Positions 33,946 to 43,029 are shown, counted from the first letter of the stretch. The stretch: DNA of 47,963 nt from DATDMG01 sp036518955 (GCA_036518955.1 DATDMG010000319.1:1-47963); one strand, 5' to 3'. Notes: generated from the sequence alone by a model not told the origin. Program-made: numbers and translations.

Positions 33946-36200
33946 AGATCGGCCCTGTCCCGGATCTCCAGGATGGTGGTGCCGGTGTCCAGGAGCATGC
34001 CGCCAGGGGTGTTCTCCGCCGTGAGCAGGGCGTCGGCGAGTGCATCGGGGTCGGGAGGGCCGGCATCGGTGTCCCCGTCCGCTGCGAACCCGCGGTCCGT
34101 CCCGGGTGGCGCCACCGGGTGGAATCCGTCGTCCGGGCCGAGGGCGCGATGCTCCGGGACGACGGCGGCGACGGTGCCGCCGTCGGCGTCCTCCTCGACC
34201 GGAGCGTAGCCGGCTGCGCGCAGGGCCTCGACGGTGTTCGGCCATGGCCGGGAGCCGACCACGGCAGTGGGTGCGATGCGGCGCAGGCCGAGAGCGCGCA
34301 GCCGGCGGTCGGCGACGATCTCGGAGAGCAGGGCCTCGTCGTCGCTGCGCAGGTAACAGGCCACCGCCCGGCCGCGGGCGGCGCCGTGCGTGCGGGCGAC
34401 GTCGCGGATCAGGTACTCCAGCGGCTGCGGGACGCCGCCGTCGGCGAGGTTCGTGAGCAGGGCCAGCAGGTCGTCGGCGCCGTGCCCGGCGTCCAGGGCG
34501 CGGCGTACGGTCGCCGGCGAGAAGCGCCACACCGACGCGGTCGAGCGGCCCTCCCGATCCGCGGCCAGGTCCAGCGTCGTGGCCAGCTCGGCGTCCGGCT
34601 CGCCGAGCACGGTCGCCGTCAGGTCGGCCTGCAGCCGGGCCGACGTGCGGACGGCGGCCAGGTGGTCGCTGACCGTCGCTCGGACGTCGCCACCGGTCGC
34701 CAGGGCGGTGCCGGCGGGGGAGAGGGCGTCTGCTGCGGTGACGCCCAGCCACGCCGCCTCGGTGAGCACCGCGCGGATGAGTCGCCGGTGCTGTTCGGCG
34801 TCTTCCGCGGCAGCCCCGGCGTCGTCCCCGGTGTCGCTGTGCATCGTCGTGCTGGTCAGGAGCGGCAGATGCCACCGCAACTGCTCCTCCAGGTCCGGGA
34901 CCGAGGCGGGTGCCTGGCCCGGGTGGTCGCCCAGCACGGCGAGGACCGCTTGCCGAGCGGCGCGGGAGCGGTTGACGCGTGCCCTCGGGTCCCAGGCGGC
35001 GTCAGCCGCGAGTGCGGGCGACACGGCCAGCTCGGTCCAGCTGCGCAGCATTGCTGCGTACCTGTCCGCGACGGGGCGGCGACGCCAGCCGTCGAACGCC
35101 GGCGTCGGGGCGTACCCGGGCTCGTCGAGGTCCAGGAGGTGCAGGTGGTGGGCCAGTTCCAGGCACACCTTCGCCTCGCCGGTGGTCAGACCCGTCTCGA
35201 CGGCCAGGCGGCGGAGCTCGCGGGTTCCGATTCCGCCCGCCTTGAGCGCCGTCAGGGGCCGGCGGCTGGCCACGCTGAGGACGGCGTCCATCCCGCGCAC
35301 CGCGCAGGACGCCGCCGCCAGCGCGCCGTCGGCCACCGAGTCGGCGCGTCGCGGCGTCCAGGCCAGCGGCGGCGGGTCCGGCGAGAACGCAGCCGTCCAG
35401 CCCTCGCCGCGTAGGGCGAGCGCCACCTCGGCGGGCATCATCAGGCCGTACCCCTCCGGACGGGGAACCAGGAGGAACCGTGCCATCGCCCAGTCGAGCG
35501 GCCGTTGCCGCGGGTCGTCGGCGCGAGCGGCCGGGCCTCGGGTGCCGTGCCAGGTGGGTGCGCCGTACGAGTACCGGTCGAGCGCGGCCCGACCGAACGC
35601 GACGTCCGTGAGCCGGTCCGCGAACTCGGGTGGCGTGCTGTCGTGCACCAGTCGGCGAACGAAGGCGCCGTCGCGCAGGGTCTCGACGAGCCGGGCGACC
35701 AGCTCGGGCTTGCGTCCCGCCTCGGGCCGGCCCAGGAGGCCGAGAACTGGGCGCAACGCCTCGACCGGCCGCTGGGCCGCCAGCGTCTCGACATCGGTGG
35801 CCAGGCCGAGCGGGAGCGGCCACAGGTCCGCCACCACGGGTGCGGGGCGAACATCCATGGACGCGGTGCCGCTCGTGTCGCCGATCAGGCCACGGGCGCG
35901 CAGCGTCTCGACGGCCCGGTCGACGGCTTCGGCTCGGTCGGAGCCTGGCTCGGCACCGAGCAACGCCAGTGCCTCGGCCCGACCGGCCCGACCGCGCAGG
36001 GCGCACAGCACCTGGAGCACCTGCAGCGTCGGCAGGTCCAGGCGCCGCAGCGCCGCAAGGGTGACGGCGGGATGCCGCAACCGACCCCGCAGCTCGCGCA
36101 AGGAGATCGGCGGTCGCGGTTCCAGGAGCTCGGGTCGCTCCCGCAGGAGCTGGGCCAGCCGGTCGTGCCCCCAGGAGCGCAGCGCGTCGAGCTCGGTCAC
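33927..36200 (-). CDS. helicase-associated protein (XPB/Ssl2-partner-like, Helicase_C_3 type)
   Basis: 757 residues from GTG 36200, the first start that gives TELDALRSWGHDRLAQLLRE. Members of this actinobacterial family begin with such a helix-rich module (PPISLRELRGRLRHPAVTLA, ALRRLDLPTLQVLQVLCALR), have winged-helix-like repeats in the middle (LRRLAVETGLTTGEAKVCLE) and end with a helicase-associated domain (VWRFSPATVRRALDAGHGAD, DLLALLTNLADGGVPQPLEY). They usually accompany an XPB-like DEAD/DEAH helicase; here the nearest helicase is the NERD-UvrD protein 154 bases downstream on the same strand. No catalytic motifs are visible. Confidence 0.82.
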   Translation of the reverse strand: MTELDALRSWGHDRLAQLLRERPELLEPRPPISLRELRGRLRHPAVTLAALRRLDLPTLQVLQVLCALRGRAGRAEALALLGAEPGSDRAEAVDRAVETLRARGLIGDTSGTASMDVRPAPVVADLWPLPLGLATDVETLAAQRPVEALRPVLGLLGRPEAGRKPELVARLVETLRDGAFVRRLVHDSTPPEFADRLTDVAFGRAALDRYSYGAPTWHGTRGPAARADDPRQRPLDWAMARFLLVPRPEGYGLMMPAEVALALRGEGWTAAFSPDPPPLAWTPRRADSVADGALAAASCAVRGMDAVLSVASRRPLTALKAGGIGTRELRRLAVETGLTTGEAKVCLELAHHLHLLDLDEPGYAPTPAFDGWRRRPVADRYAAMLRSWTELAVSPALAADAAWDPRARVNRSRAARQAVLAVLGDHPGQAPASVPDLEEQLRWHLPLLTSTTMHSDTGDDAGAAAEDAEQHRRLIRAVLTEAAWLGVTAADALSPAGTALATGGDVRATVSDHLAAVRTSARLQADLTATVLGEPDAELATTLDLAADREGRSTASVWRFSPATVRRALDAGHGADDLLALLTNLADGGVPQPLEYLIRDVARTHGAARGRAVACYLRSDDEALLSEIVADRRLRALGLRRIAPTAVVGSRPWPNTVEALRAAGYAPVEEDADGGTVAAVVPEHRALGPDDGFHPVAPPGTDRGFAADGDTDAGPPDPDALADALLTAENTPGGMLLDTGTTILEIRDRADLFSFAR

Positions 36201-36483
36201 GACGGCATTCTGCCGGGCGCACCGGTGACTCGACGCCCGGCGCGCCCAGCACGCCTCGAGCGTCGCCGGCAGGCCCGGGGCGCCGCTGTGGCAGGTCGTC
36301 GACGTCCGTGGTGACACCCGGCCGCTGCACGGCTGGGTCAGCGGGGAGGAGCGGTGATGGAGGAGCGTGTCCTGAGCGATCTCTTGGGGGATCTGCGTCG
36401 GCGCTCGTGCCCCCCGGAGCGCGCCGGCTCGCCGAAGCGACCCGGCGCCACCGACAGGGAAGCCCCGATCCGCGCGGACGACG

Positions 36484-36756
36484 TCAGACGCTGTAGCAGA
36501 GCATGGTCACCGTGACGGATCCATCGGCGTTCGTGACCGAACTCTGTACGCGATCGGCGTTGTAGCCCTGCGACTCACAGATCTTGTAGGCCGCGGCAGC
36601 TGCGTCCGACTGTGTGCGCCCCGTAGCGCTGACGGTGCTGGGGTTTGCCGGCGCCGCATTCGCGAACGGCAGCCCGATCGCGCCGATGGTCACCGTTGCC
36701 GCAGCCAGGACCCCGGCAACAATGGTCCTTCTCGAAAGGCGGAAATTCTTGGCCAT
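36484..36756 (-). CDS. small secreted protein, two cysteines
   Basis: 90 residues from ATG 36756, with GGAG sites upstream (GGAGAACTGGAGCGCAAC). Signal peptide RRTIVAGVLAAATVTIGAIG, cleavage near ANA-APA. The mature ~56-residue protein has two cysteines (YKICESQGYNADRVQSSV and TVTMLCYSV), probably one disulfide, and resembles small secreted actinobacterial proteins of unknown function. The upstream region contains an inverted repeat at 36930-36945. Confidence 0.7.
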   Translation of the reverse strand: MAKNFRLSRRTIVAGVLAAATVTIGAIGLPFANAAPANPSTVSATGRTQSDAAAAAYKICESQGYNADRVQSSVTNADGSVTVTMLCYSV

Positions 36757-37195
36757 GTTGCGCTCCAGTTCTCCTAAATGATTCCCTTGAATGTGTCGCC
36801 ACGAGCTTCGTGGGGACTGCGCGGTGCATCGGCACCCGGACAGAGGCGGCCTTGGCCGCAGGTGGACCGTTTTCGGCGACCGCTGCTCCAGCCTCACGCA
36901 CTCACCGAATCGATGGAGGATTCTTGGCATGTCCGCAGGCGGACAGGTCCGATGTGCGCCACTCCGGGTCCAACCGCCGGAGCCACCGCTGGACGGATCG
37001 CCCTGGGTCTGTGCCATACGGAAGCGCGGGGGCCGGGCAGTCAACCTGACCGAGTGGTTGACGCCGGTCGGCCGGAAAGGTCCAGTGATACCCACGGGGA
37101 TGCTCGGAATGGGTGCTCTGGCAAAGAGCTATCCACTCCTGGCCGATCTCCTGCGCCGAACTCGGCCTGCTCCCGGGAGTCCGCGGGGAAGGCGC
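36757..37195. other. 439-base intergenic region with an inverted repeat
   Basis: Between the small secreted protein start and the GH4 stop. TGTCCGCAGGCGGACA (36930-36945) has perfect seven-base arms around AG and lies about 175 bases before the secreted gene's start, a plausible operator. Otherwise I find no gene or RNA that I can support. Confidence 0.55.
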
Positions 37196-38536
37196 TCAGC
37201 GCAGGTAGGCGAGGGCGGGCAGGTGCCGCTGGTAGGCGTCGAGCAACCGACCCGCCACCGCCACCGAGTCGATCAGGGGATGGGTGGCCAGCGCGCGCAC
37301 CGCCGCGGCCCGGGACCCGGACGTGGCCGCGTGGATCACGTTCCGCTCCACCGCCTTGACCGCGCAGACGAGTCCGACGGCGTAGTCGGGGAGCGCGTCG
37401 ATGGCCAGCGGACGGGCGCCGTTGGCGTCCACCGCGCAGGGCACCTCGACGACGGCGTCGGCCGGCAGCTCGTGCAGCACGCCGCGGTTGGGCACGTTGA
37501 GGATCAGCCGGGCCGGACGGTCCCGGGCGATCGCGCCCATCAGCGACAACGCCACCTGTTCGTAGCCGCCGGACTCCAGGTCGCAGGCGTCGCGGCCGCC
37601 GGCCCGGACGGCGAGCCGGTTCTCCGCCATGTACGTGGCCTCACGCTCCCGCCGGGTGCGATCCCACCAGGCCAGCGCGGTGCGCGTGTCCCGGCGGGTC
37701 TCGGCGTAGAACCGCTGCTGCTGCTGCAGGAGAAAGGCGCCGCGGGTCTGCCCGGATGCCCGCGCGGCGGCCACCGCCTCCCGGTGGAAGTAGTAGTAGT
37801 GCAGGTACTCGTTCGGGACCGCGCCGAGGATCCGCAGCCAGTCGGCGCCGAACAGCACGCCCTCCTCGAACGACTCCAGCGCCCCGGCGTCGTCGAACAG
37901 GCGGGGCAGGACGTCCCGCCCGCCGACCCGGACGCCGCGCAGCCAGCCGAGATGGTTCAGCCCGACGTAGTCCACGGTGGCGCTGGCCGGGTCGACGCCC
38001 AGGGCCCGGACGACGCGGCGGCCGAGCCCGACCGGGGTGTCGCAGATTCCGATCACCCGCTCGCCGAGCCAGGGCGTCATCGCCTCGGTGACCGCCCCCG
38101 CGGGGTTGGTGAAGTTGATGACCCAGGCGTCCGGGGCGACCGTGGCCACCCGCCGGGCGACCTGCACGGCGACCGGGATGGTCCGCAGCCCGTAGGATAT
38201 CCCGCCGGCGCCGACCGTCTCCTGGCCGAGGACGCCCTCCTCCAGGGCCAGCCGTTCGTCGAGGGCGCGCCCTTCCAGCCCGTTCACCCGGACCGCCACG
38301 AACACGAAGTCCGTGCCGCGCAGGGCCTCGTCAAGGTCGGTGGTCGTGACCACCTCCGGAGCGTCCCGCACCCCCTCGGCCTGCTGGTCGAGGACCGCGG
38401 CGATCGCGTCCAGCCGGGAGGGGTCCAGGTCGTACAGGGTGAGCCGGGTGACGCGCCCGGGAGCCAGGTCGTCGAGCAGGGCGCGATAGATCAGCGGGAC
38501 GCGGAAGCCGCCTCCGCCGAGGATGGTCAGCCGCAT
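37196..38536 (-). CDS. GH4-family glycosidase (6-phospho-beta-glucosidase-like)
   Basis: 446 residues from ATG 38536. GH4 enzymes cleave (phospho-)glycosides by an NAD+- and metal-dependent redox elimination. The NAD site is ILGGGGFRVPLIYRALLDD at residues 5-23. Further signatures are GQETVGAGGISYGLRTIPVA at 104-123, NFTNPAG at 141-147, CDTP at 165-168 (metal cysteine) and GLNHLGW at 192-198 (metal histidine). The fold continues with the C-terminal VVEVPCAVDANGARPL. Length fits the family. No PTS genes are nearby, so the phosphorylated state of its substrate is not certain. Monocistronic as far as seen. Confidence 0.92.
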   Translation of the reverse strand: MRLTILGGGGFRVPLIYRALLDDLAPGRVTRLTLYDLDPSRLDAIAAVLDQQAEGVRDAPEVVTTTDLDEALRGTDFVFVAVRVNGLEGRALDERLALEEGVLGQETVGAGGISYGLRTIPVAVQVARRVATVAPDAWVINFTNPAGAVTEAMTPWLGERVIGICDTPVGLGRRVVRALGVDPASATVDYVGLNHLGWLRGVRVGGRDVLPRLFDDAGALESFEEGVLFGADWLRILGAVPNEYLHYYYFHREAVAAARASGQTRGAFLLQQQQRFYAETRRDTRTALAWWDRTRREREATYMAENRLAVRAGGRDACDLESGGYEQVALSLMGAIARDRPARLILNVPNRGVLHELPADAVVEVPCAVDANGARPLAIDALPDYAVGLVCAVKAVERNVIHAATSGSRAAAVRALATHPLIDSVAVAGRLLDAYQRHLPALAYLR

Positions 38537-38780
38537 ACCTCGACCCCTTCGACGTCCGCCTCCTTCGCCGACGTTATCGCTCGAACTCGGGATTCAGCCA
38601 GCATGGGACGATCAGACGCGCGCGAACTTCTGCAGAGCAGGGCAGCATCATGCTTCATTGTGCGTGGGGTTGCGAAGGGGACGGGACGGAGAGCCGGCGG
38701 GCTCCGGCTTCCTTTCCGGCGAATCATGAGGCGATTCTTCCGAGTGCCGCCGGCGTCGCAGGATCGCCGGGCCCTCCAGG

Positions 38781-39668
38781 TCAGCCCGTACTGGCCGGCT
38801 CGGGACCGGGCGGGTGCCCGGAGCCGCTGCCGGGACCTGCATCGGGTTCGGCGTAGCGGGCGAGCAGGACGGCCCCGGCCAGGGTGACGACGAATCCGGC
38901 CGCGGCCAGAGGTGCCATCCCCGGGCGCGGCCGGTCCCCGAGAAAGGCCACCCCGAGCGCCGACGGCATCACGGTCTCCACAGCGAATGTCAGCGCCGAC
39001 ACCACGGTCACCGCTCCGCGCTGCAAAGCGGTCGCGAACAGCAGGATCGCCGTCGCGCCGTACCCGCACAGCGCCCAAACGGAAGGGTCCAGCGCCAGCC
39101 GCCACAGCTGATCCGGGACCGCCAGCGTCCGTGCCGCCACCCCTACGCCGCCGAACCCCAGCCCCGCGCCGATCGCCAGCGCCGCCGCCCCCAGCGGGTC
39201 AGGCATCCGCGCGCCGAGCACGCCATAGCCAACCAGGACGAAGACCGCGGCCAGCAGGGCCCAGCGGCCCGCCGCCGGCAGGGGGACGGCGTGTTCCGGC
39301 CGGGCGGTGACGGCCAGCAGCACGAGCCCGACACCCAGCCCAGCCAGCGCTGCCGTCTCACGGCCGGACAGGCGTGCCCCCAGGGCGAGCACGGCCACCA
39401 CGGCGGTCACCCCGACGCTTCCGGCAATCGCGGACTGGACGAAGAACAGCGGCAGGGAACGTAGTGCGAGGACGGACGCCACGAAACCGACGAGGTCCAG
39501 CGCCAGGCCAACGAGGTAGGGCACCTGCTGTGCCAGGCGGCCCAGGAGCCGGGGGTCCAGGCCGCCGGCACCCGCCGCGCGCCGGGCAGCCACCGCCTGG
39601 AGCACCGAGGCGACCCCGTAGCTCACCGCGGCGGCGAGCGCGCCGAGGACACCGACGAGGGTGGTCAC
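38781..39668 (-). CDS. DMT/EamA-like multidrug or metabolite transporter
   Basis: 295 residues from GTG 39668. About nine to ten hydrophobic segments, first GVLGALAAAVSYGVASVLQA, then FFVQSAIAGSVGVTAVVAVL and VVSALTFAVETVMPSALGVA, with a Gly/Pro-rich tail (DAGPGSGSGHPPGPEPASTG). The pattern is that of the drug/metabolite transporter superfamily; two duplicated halves are visible (5+5 helices). Substrate unknown. Divergent from the truncated YjbR-like gene (45 bases between starts). Confidence 0.83.
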   Translation of the reverse strand: MTTLVGVLGALAAAVSYGVASVLQAVAARRAAGAGGLDPRLLGRLAQQVPYLVGLALDLVGFVASVLALRSLPLFFVQSAIAGSVGVTAVVAVLALGARLSGRETAALAGLGVGLVLLAVTARPEHAVPLPAAGRWALLAAVFVLVGYGVLGARMPDPLGAAALAIGAGLGFGGVGVAARTLAVPDQLWRLALDPSVWALCGYGATAILLFATALQRGAVTVVSALTFAVETVMPSALGVAFLGDRPRPGMAPLAAAGFVVTLAGAVLLARYAEPDAGPGSGSGHPPGPEPASTG

Positions 39669-39712
39669 CCCCGGACAGTACCCGGTCGATGCGCGGGACA
39701 GGAGGAGCCACC

Positions 39713-39940
39713 ATGACCCGCGCACCCACAGCCGGCCCGGCGGAGACGGAGCCCGGCGCCCAGGACGGGCGGACCGGCAGGTTTCCTCCGGAGTACCACA
39801 TGAACAAGCGTCACTGGAACACGGTCGAGCTCGACGGCTCCGTTGAGCCCGACGAGCTGTTCGGCATGCTCGAGGACTCCTACGAACTCGTCCTGGCCAC
39901 GCTGCCGAAGCAGGAACGCGCCCGCAGCTGCGACAGCTGA
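39713..39940 (+). CDS. truncated MmcQ/YjbR-like protein (C-terminal domain only)
   Basis: 75 residues from ATG 39713 behind a strong GGAGGAG. Residues ~26-68 (EYHMNKRHWNTVELDGSV, then DELFGMLEDSYELVLATLPK) are the C-terminal half of the MmcQ/YjbR (DUF419) fold, whose full length is about 115-130 residues. The usual N-terminal half is replaced by ~25 unrelated polar residues (TRAPTAGPAETEPGAQDGRT). The good ribosome binding site suggests it is expressed. It is either a real mini-protein or a decayed gene. Confidence 0.62.
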   Translation: MTRAPTAGPAETEPGAQDGRTGRFPPEYHMNKRHWNTVELDGSVEPDELFGMLEDSYELVLATLPKQERARSCDS

Positions 39941-40170
39941 CCGCACGACCGCCCCGCCCTGTTCTCGAACGCCGGGACGGCTTCCAGCCGCAGCGGGCGG
40001 ACCGGACTCGTGAGCCCGCCCGAGATCGTGATCCGCCTCGCTGGTCCCGAGGACCGGGCGGCCGTCGAGGACGCCCCGCTATGGGCCTGCACTCGGCGGC
40101 CTGGTTGCGTTCGTCCCGCGGCCGATCGGCGCCAAGCACGCGGAATCGCCGCGGACCGAGGGGTGGCGGG

Positions 40171-40563
40171 TCACTCCTCGTGCTGGAGGAAGCCCTCAGC
40201 GAGTGTCGGTGGGGCGCACGCCAGCCAGGCCTCGACGAGGGCCTCGCGCAACGTATCGACGGTCACGGCGTTGAGCTGCACCAGCACCGCGGGATAGTTG
40301 TCGAGATGCGCGATGGTGAAGAACCCGGGCCGTCCCTCGGCCAGCAGCGCCGCCTTCTCGTGCAGGTCCTCGGTGCGCAGCCCCAGGACGGGGCCGTCTG
40401 GTGGCGGCTCGTCGCCGAAGCGTTTCAGGTCGGCCTTGCTGAACGGCCGCTCCCACGCGAAGTCCTTGCCGCGAACGTTCCAGGTGCGCCGCCGCCAGCT
40501 CGTGCCCTCGGTCACTTCCGGGAGCTGCGAGGCCAGGGCCGCGACGTCCTCATATGTGGCCAT
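40171..40563 (-). CDS. MmcQ/YjbR-family protein (DUF419)
   Basis: 130 residues from ATG 40563. Full-length family member: YEDVAALASQLPEVTEGTSW at the start, the central VRGKDFAWERPFSKADLKRF, RTEDLHEKAALLAEGRPGFF and the C-terminal LVEAWLACAPPTLAEGFL. These small alpha/beta proteins have a CyaY-like fold and are often called DNA-binding, but a biochemical function is not established. It sits 230 bases from the truncated relative at 39713-39940 on the other strand; the two belong to different subfamilies by sequence. Confidence 0.83.
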   Translation of the reverse strand: MATYEDVAALASQLPEVTEGTSWRRRTWNVRGKDFAWERPFSKADLKRFGDEPPPDGPVLGLRTEDLHEKAALLAEGRPGFFTIAHLDNYPAVLVQLNAVTVDTLREALVEAWLACAPPTLAEGFLQHEE

Positions 40564-40719
40564 GACCACCACGGTACGGGTAACCCGCGCGCATCAGTCG
40601 CGCTCCGACCGACGCCAGATCATCCAGCTGCGAGGCCCGCGTAGGCGAGGCCGTCGATCGCCTCCGCGCCGGCGGTGTCGCCCGGCGGTGGCCTGCTGGG
40701 TAAGGCGCAGCCCCCGGCG

Positions 40720-42087
40720 CTACGCGAATCTGAACGCGGGCGGAAACACCAGAACGACGCACCAGACCCAGACGGCGTACACCGCGAGGTATCGGGTCTG
40801 CCACTGCTCCAGGTGCCGGAAAGGACGCCGTCGCCGGAGGAAGCGGGTGAGCAGGAACGCCGTCCACGTCAGGTTGGCGAGCAGGACGACGTTCTCCCCC
40901 AGAGCGGCGGCCTTGTTGGGCGTCGCGCCCCACTCCGTGATGCGGCTGGCGACGGCAAGCAGCACCAACAGGTCGATGAGCACCGCGCTGACGGGAAGAG
41001 CCAACTGGAGCCGGTCGAACAGGGCCGGCTCCGAGGCCGGGTCTCGCGCGGAGATGGCGTACAGCAGCAGCCCGAGCACCACGACCAGTAGCAGGTCGAA
41101 CACGATCAGTACCTCGCGGTCGACGTCGATGATGCTGCCGGTCAACAGTACGGCCACCAGGAACGCCAGCATGGCGGTGGCGAACAACGGGGTGAACACC
41201 TTCGTCAGCACCGGCGCCATGTTCTCGATGACGCTCTGCTTGGCCTCGACCAGCCAGGCCGCGATCACCACCGCGCCCGCGGCACCGCACGGCAGCAGCC
41301 AGGACTGGACGAAAGGGGTCGCGTCCAGGCCGATGGCCCGGAAGACACCGACCGTCATGCCGGTCAGCACGCCGCCACCCAAAGCGATCAGAACGAAGTA
41401 GATCGCCCATTCACCGGTGAACCGGATGAAGTCCATCCACCTCCGGTGGGAGCGCCACTCGCCGCCCCCGTAGGCCACACCCACCACGAACCACAGCGCC
41501 AGGGGCAGATGGAGCGCAGTGAGCACGATGCTCTGGGAGCTGTGCGCCATCGGGTAGGCGTTTGCGCCCGCGACGCCGACGGCGAACGCCGTGACCAGGA
41601 CGCCGGCGACCCGGACGGTGACGCGGCGGCGGGTCGCGAGGTATGCCGCCAGAGGCACGAGGGCGAAGAAGCTGATGTTGCGTAGGTAGAAGTCGCCCCC
41701 ATCGTCGAAACCCAGGCCGAACAGCTCCGGCATCTTGACCCCGAGCGCGGCGATCACGGCGAAGCCCAGCGCTACCGCCACGTCGCTGCGAGCGGCCACC
41801 GGTTCAGGCGCCTGGGCGGCCCCGGTCAGCACCAACTGCTTCCACAACCGCTCGGAATGGACCTGCGCGAACTCCCTGGCCAACTCGTCCTGGTTGCCCA
41901 TCCGCTTCACGGCGACCAGGAACGCCTCGTCCGGCCTCAGCCCCACGCGGACCAGCTCCGCCACCGTGTCCCGCAGATGGTCCTCGAGCTCGTCGACGTC
42001 CGCGCCGTGCACGGCCCGGCGACTGCCCAGGTAGGCCCGCCACTCGGCGAACTGCGCCGCCAGTTCCTCTCCACTGTTGACGGTCAC
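40720..42087 (-). CDS. integral membrane protein with permease-prefix-like N-terminus
   Basis: 455 residues from GTG 42087, one base after the PadR stop, so translated together with it. Residues ~8-85 are a soluble helical module (QFAEWRAYLGSRRAVHG, VDELEDHLRDTVAELVRVGL, then FLVAVKRMGNQDELAREF) of the 'permease prefix domain 1' type, which typically precedes permease proteins in PadR operons. About ten membrane segments follow (SDVAVALGFAVIAALGVKMP ... LFDLLLVVVLGLLLYAISA). No transporter motif is evident. Likely a PadR-controlled membrane stress or signalling protein (inference). Confidence 0.82.
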   Translation of the reverse strand: MTVNSGEELAAQFAEWRAYLGSRRAVHGADVDELEDHLRDTVAELVRVGLRPDEAFLVAVKRMGNQDELAREFAQVHSERLWKQLVLTGAAQAPEPVAARSDVAVALGFAVIAALGVKMPELFGLGFDDGGDFYLRNISFFALVPLAAYLATRRRVTVRVAGVLVTAFAVGVAGANAYPMAHSSQSIVLTALHLPLALWFVVGVAYGGGEWRSHRRWMDFIRFTGEWAIYFVLIALGGGVLTGMTVGVFRAIGLDATPFVQSWLLPCGAAGAVVIAAWLVEAKQSVIENMAPVLTKVFTPLFATAMLAFLVAVLLTGSIIDVDREVLIVFDLLLVVVLGLLLYAISARDPASEPALFDRLQLALPVSAVLIDLLVLLAVASRITEWGATPNKAAALGENVVLLANLTWTAFLLTRFLRRRRPFRHLEQWQTRYLAVYAVWVWCVVLVFPPAFRFA

Positions 42088-42088
42088 G

Positions 42089-42445
42089 TCACACCCCCAG
42101 CGACAACGCCGGCAGCGCACCACCGGACCAGGTGCTCTTCAGTGCGTTGACCACGGTCACCCACTGGCGGTGTTGGACGGCGAGTTCGGCGCGCCCTCGA
42201 TCGGTGATTTCGTAGTACTTGCGCCGGCGGCCGTTCGGCCCCGCTCGCCAGCGCGACTCGATGTGCCCGAGTCGCTCCAGCCGGTGCAGCAGCGGGTAGA
42301 GCAGACCGTCGGTCCAGGCCAGCTCGCCGCCGGACACCTCGTCGATCTGCTTGAGGATCGCGTATCCGTAGCTCTCGCCCCGGGCCAGGATGCCCAGCAC
42401 GAGCGGCGTCGCGGACGCTGCCACCAGGTCCTTCGGCACATGCAT
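42089..42445 (-). CDS. PadR-family transcriptional regulator
   Basis: 118 residues from ATG 42445 with AGGGGTGG upstream. The winged helix is typical: LVLGILARGESYGYAILKQI, DEVSGGELAWTDGLLYPLLH, RLERLGHIESRW, then RRKYYEITDRGRAEL (residues ~15-92). PadR proteins repress their own operon and are relieved by phenolics or other small molecules. A perfect long inverted repeat (42469-42491) lies 24 bases before the start codon, the expected autoregulatory site. The membrane protein follows directly. Confidence 0.92.
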   Translation of the reverse strand: MHVPKDLVAASATPLVLGILARGESYGYAILKQIDEVSGGELAWTDGLLYPLLHRLERLGHIESRWRAGPNGRRRKYYEITDRGRAELAVQHRQWVTVVNALKSTWSGGALPALSLGV

Positions 42446-42468
42446 CGCGGCACCACCCCTAGCACTCG

Positions 42469-42491
42469 GATACCTAATACTACTAGGTATC
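42469..42491. promoter_or_regulatory. PadR operator
   Basis: Arms GATACCTA and TAGGTATC are exact inverted repeats separated by seven bases (ATACTAC). The site is the most AT-rich stretch of the region and sits in the promoter position of the padR gene. ATAC...GTAT-type palindromes are usual for PadR-family proteins. Confidence 0.82.
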
Positions 42492-43029
42492 GCGCCATGG
42501 GTCCACCGAGCCGGCGGCGCTCGACCTCGGACCGGAGGCCGGAAATGGACGTACAGTGCCACGTGGCGGTGCCGATCCGGGGAGGCTCTGCGAGTTTCGG
42601 CGCAGCGGCTTGGTGCGGGACGCTCAGGGCTGATCACCCTGTGCGATGACCGGGACGATGAGACGGTCTGCTCGGTGACCGGTCAGCCTGTCCGCCACGT
42701 CACCTCCTGGTAGCGATTGCCACAGCCGTGTGAGGCGCCTCCGCGCGCTATTGCCGCTCTCCGTGACGGTCGGCGTAACGGCCTCGGAGTACGCTCGCCC
42801 GGGGCGGCAGCGCGATGCCGCGAACCGGCGCGAGGGAAGCTGACGAGCTACCGTGAGTGAAGCTGCGCAGCTCCGCCGAGCGGAGCATGCGGGCGCGCAC
42901 CACGTCGGATCCCGACGTCCGTCCGGCTGTCTGGAGCCGCCCACGGGGCCGACGGAGGGACACCGCCGCTCCGGATGCGCTCGACACGGATGCCGTCACG
43001 AAGGAGACGGCCGGATGGGAGGTGACGGC
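42492..43029. other. 538-base intergenic region
   Basis: Between the PadR operator and the MaoC gene. It contains a 24-codon open frame on the - strand (42624-42698) that begins GTG behind a perfect AGGAGGTGAC, and no other recognisable gene. The MaoC promoter should be in 42850-43010, but I cannot point to boxes. Confidence 0.5.

Noticed and set aside
36357..36515. 52-codon open frame on the + strand starting ATG behind GGGGAGGAGC
   Set aside because: Good ribosome site but no family resemblance, and its end overlaps the small secreted protein gene on the other strand; left out as unsupported.
40010..40170. Short frame starting GTG with IRLAGPEDRAAVED, resembling the start of a GNAT acetyltransferase
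   Set aside because: The similarity covers under 20 residues and the frame then turns into Arg/Pro-rich sequence; too short to claim a pseudogene.
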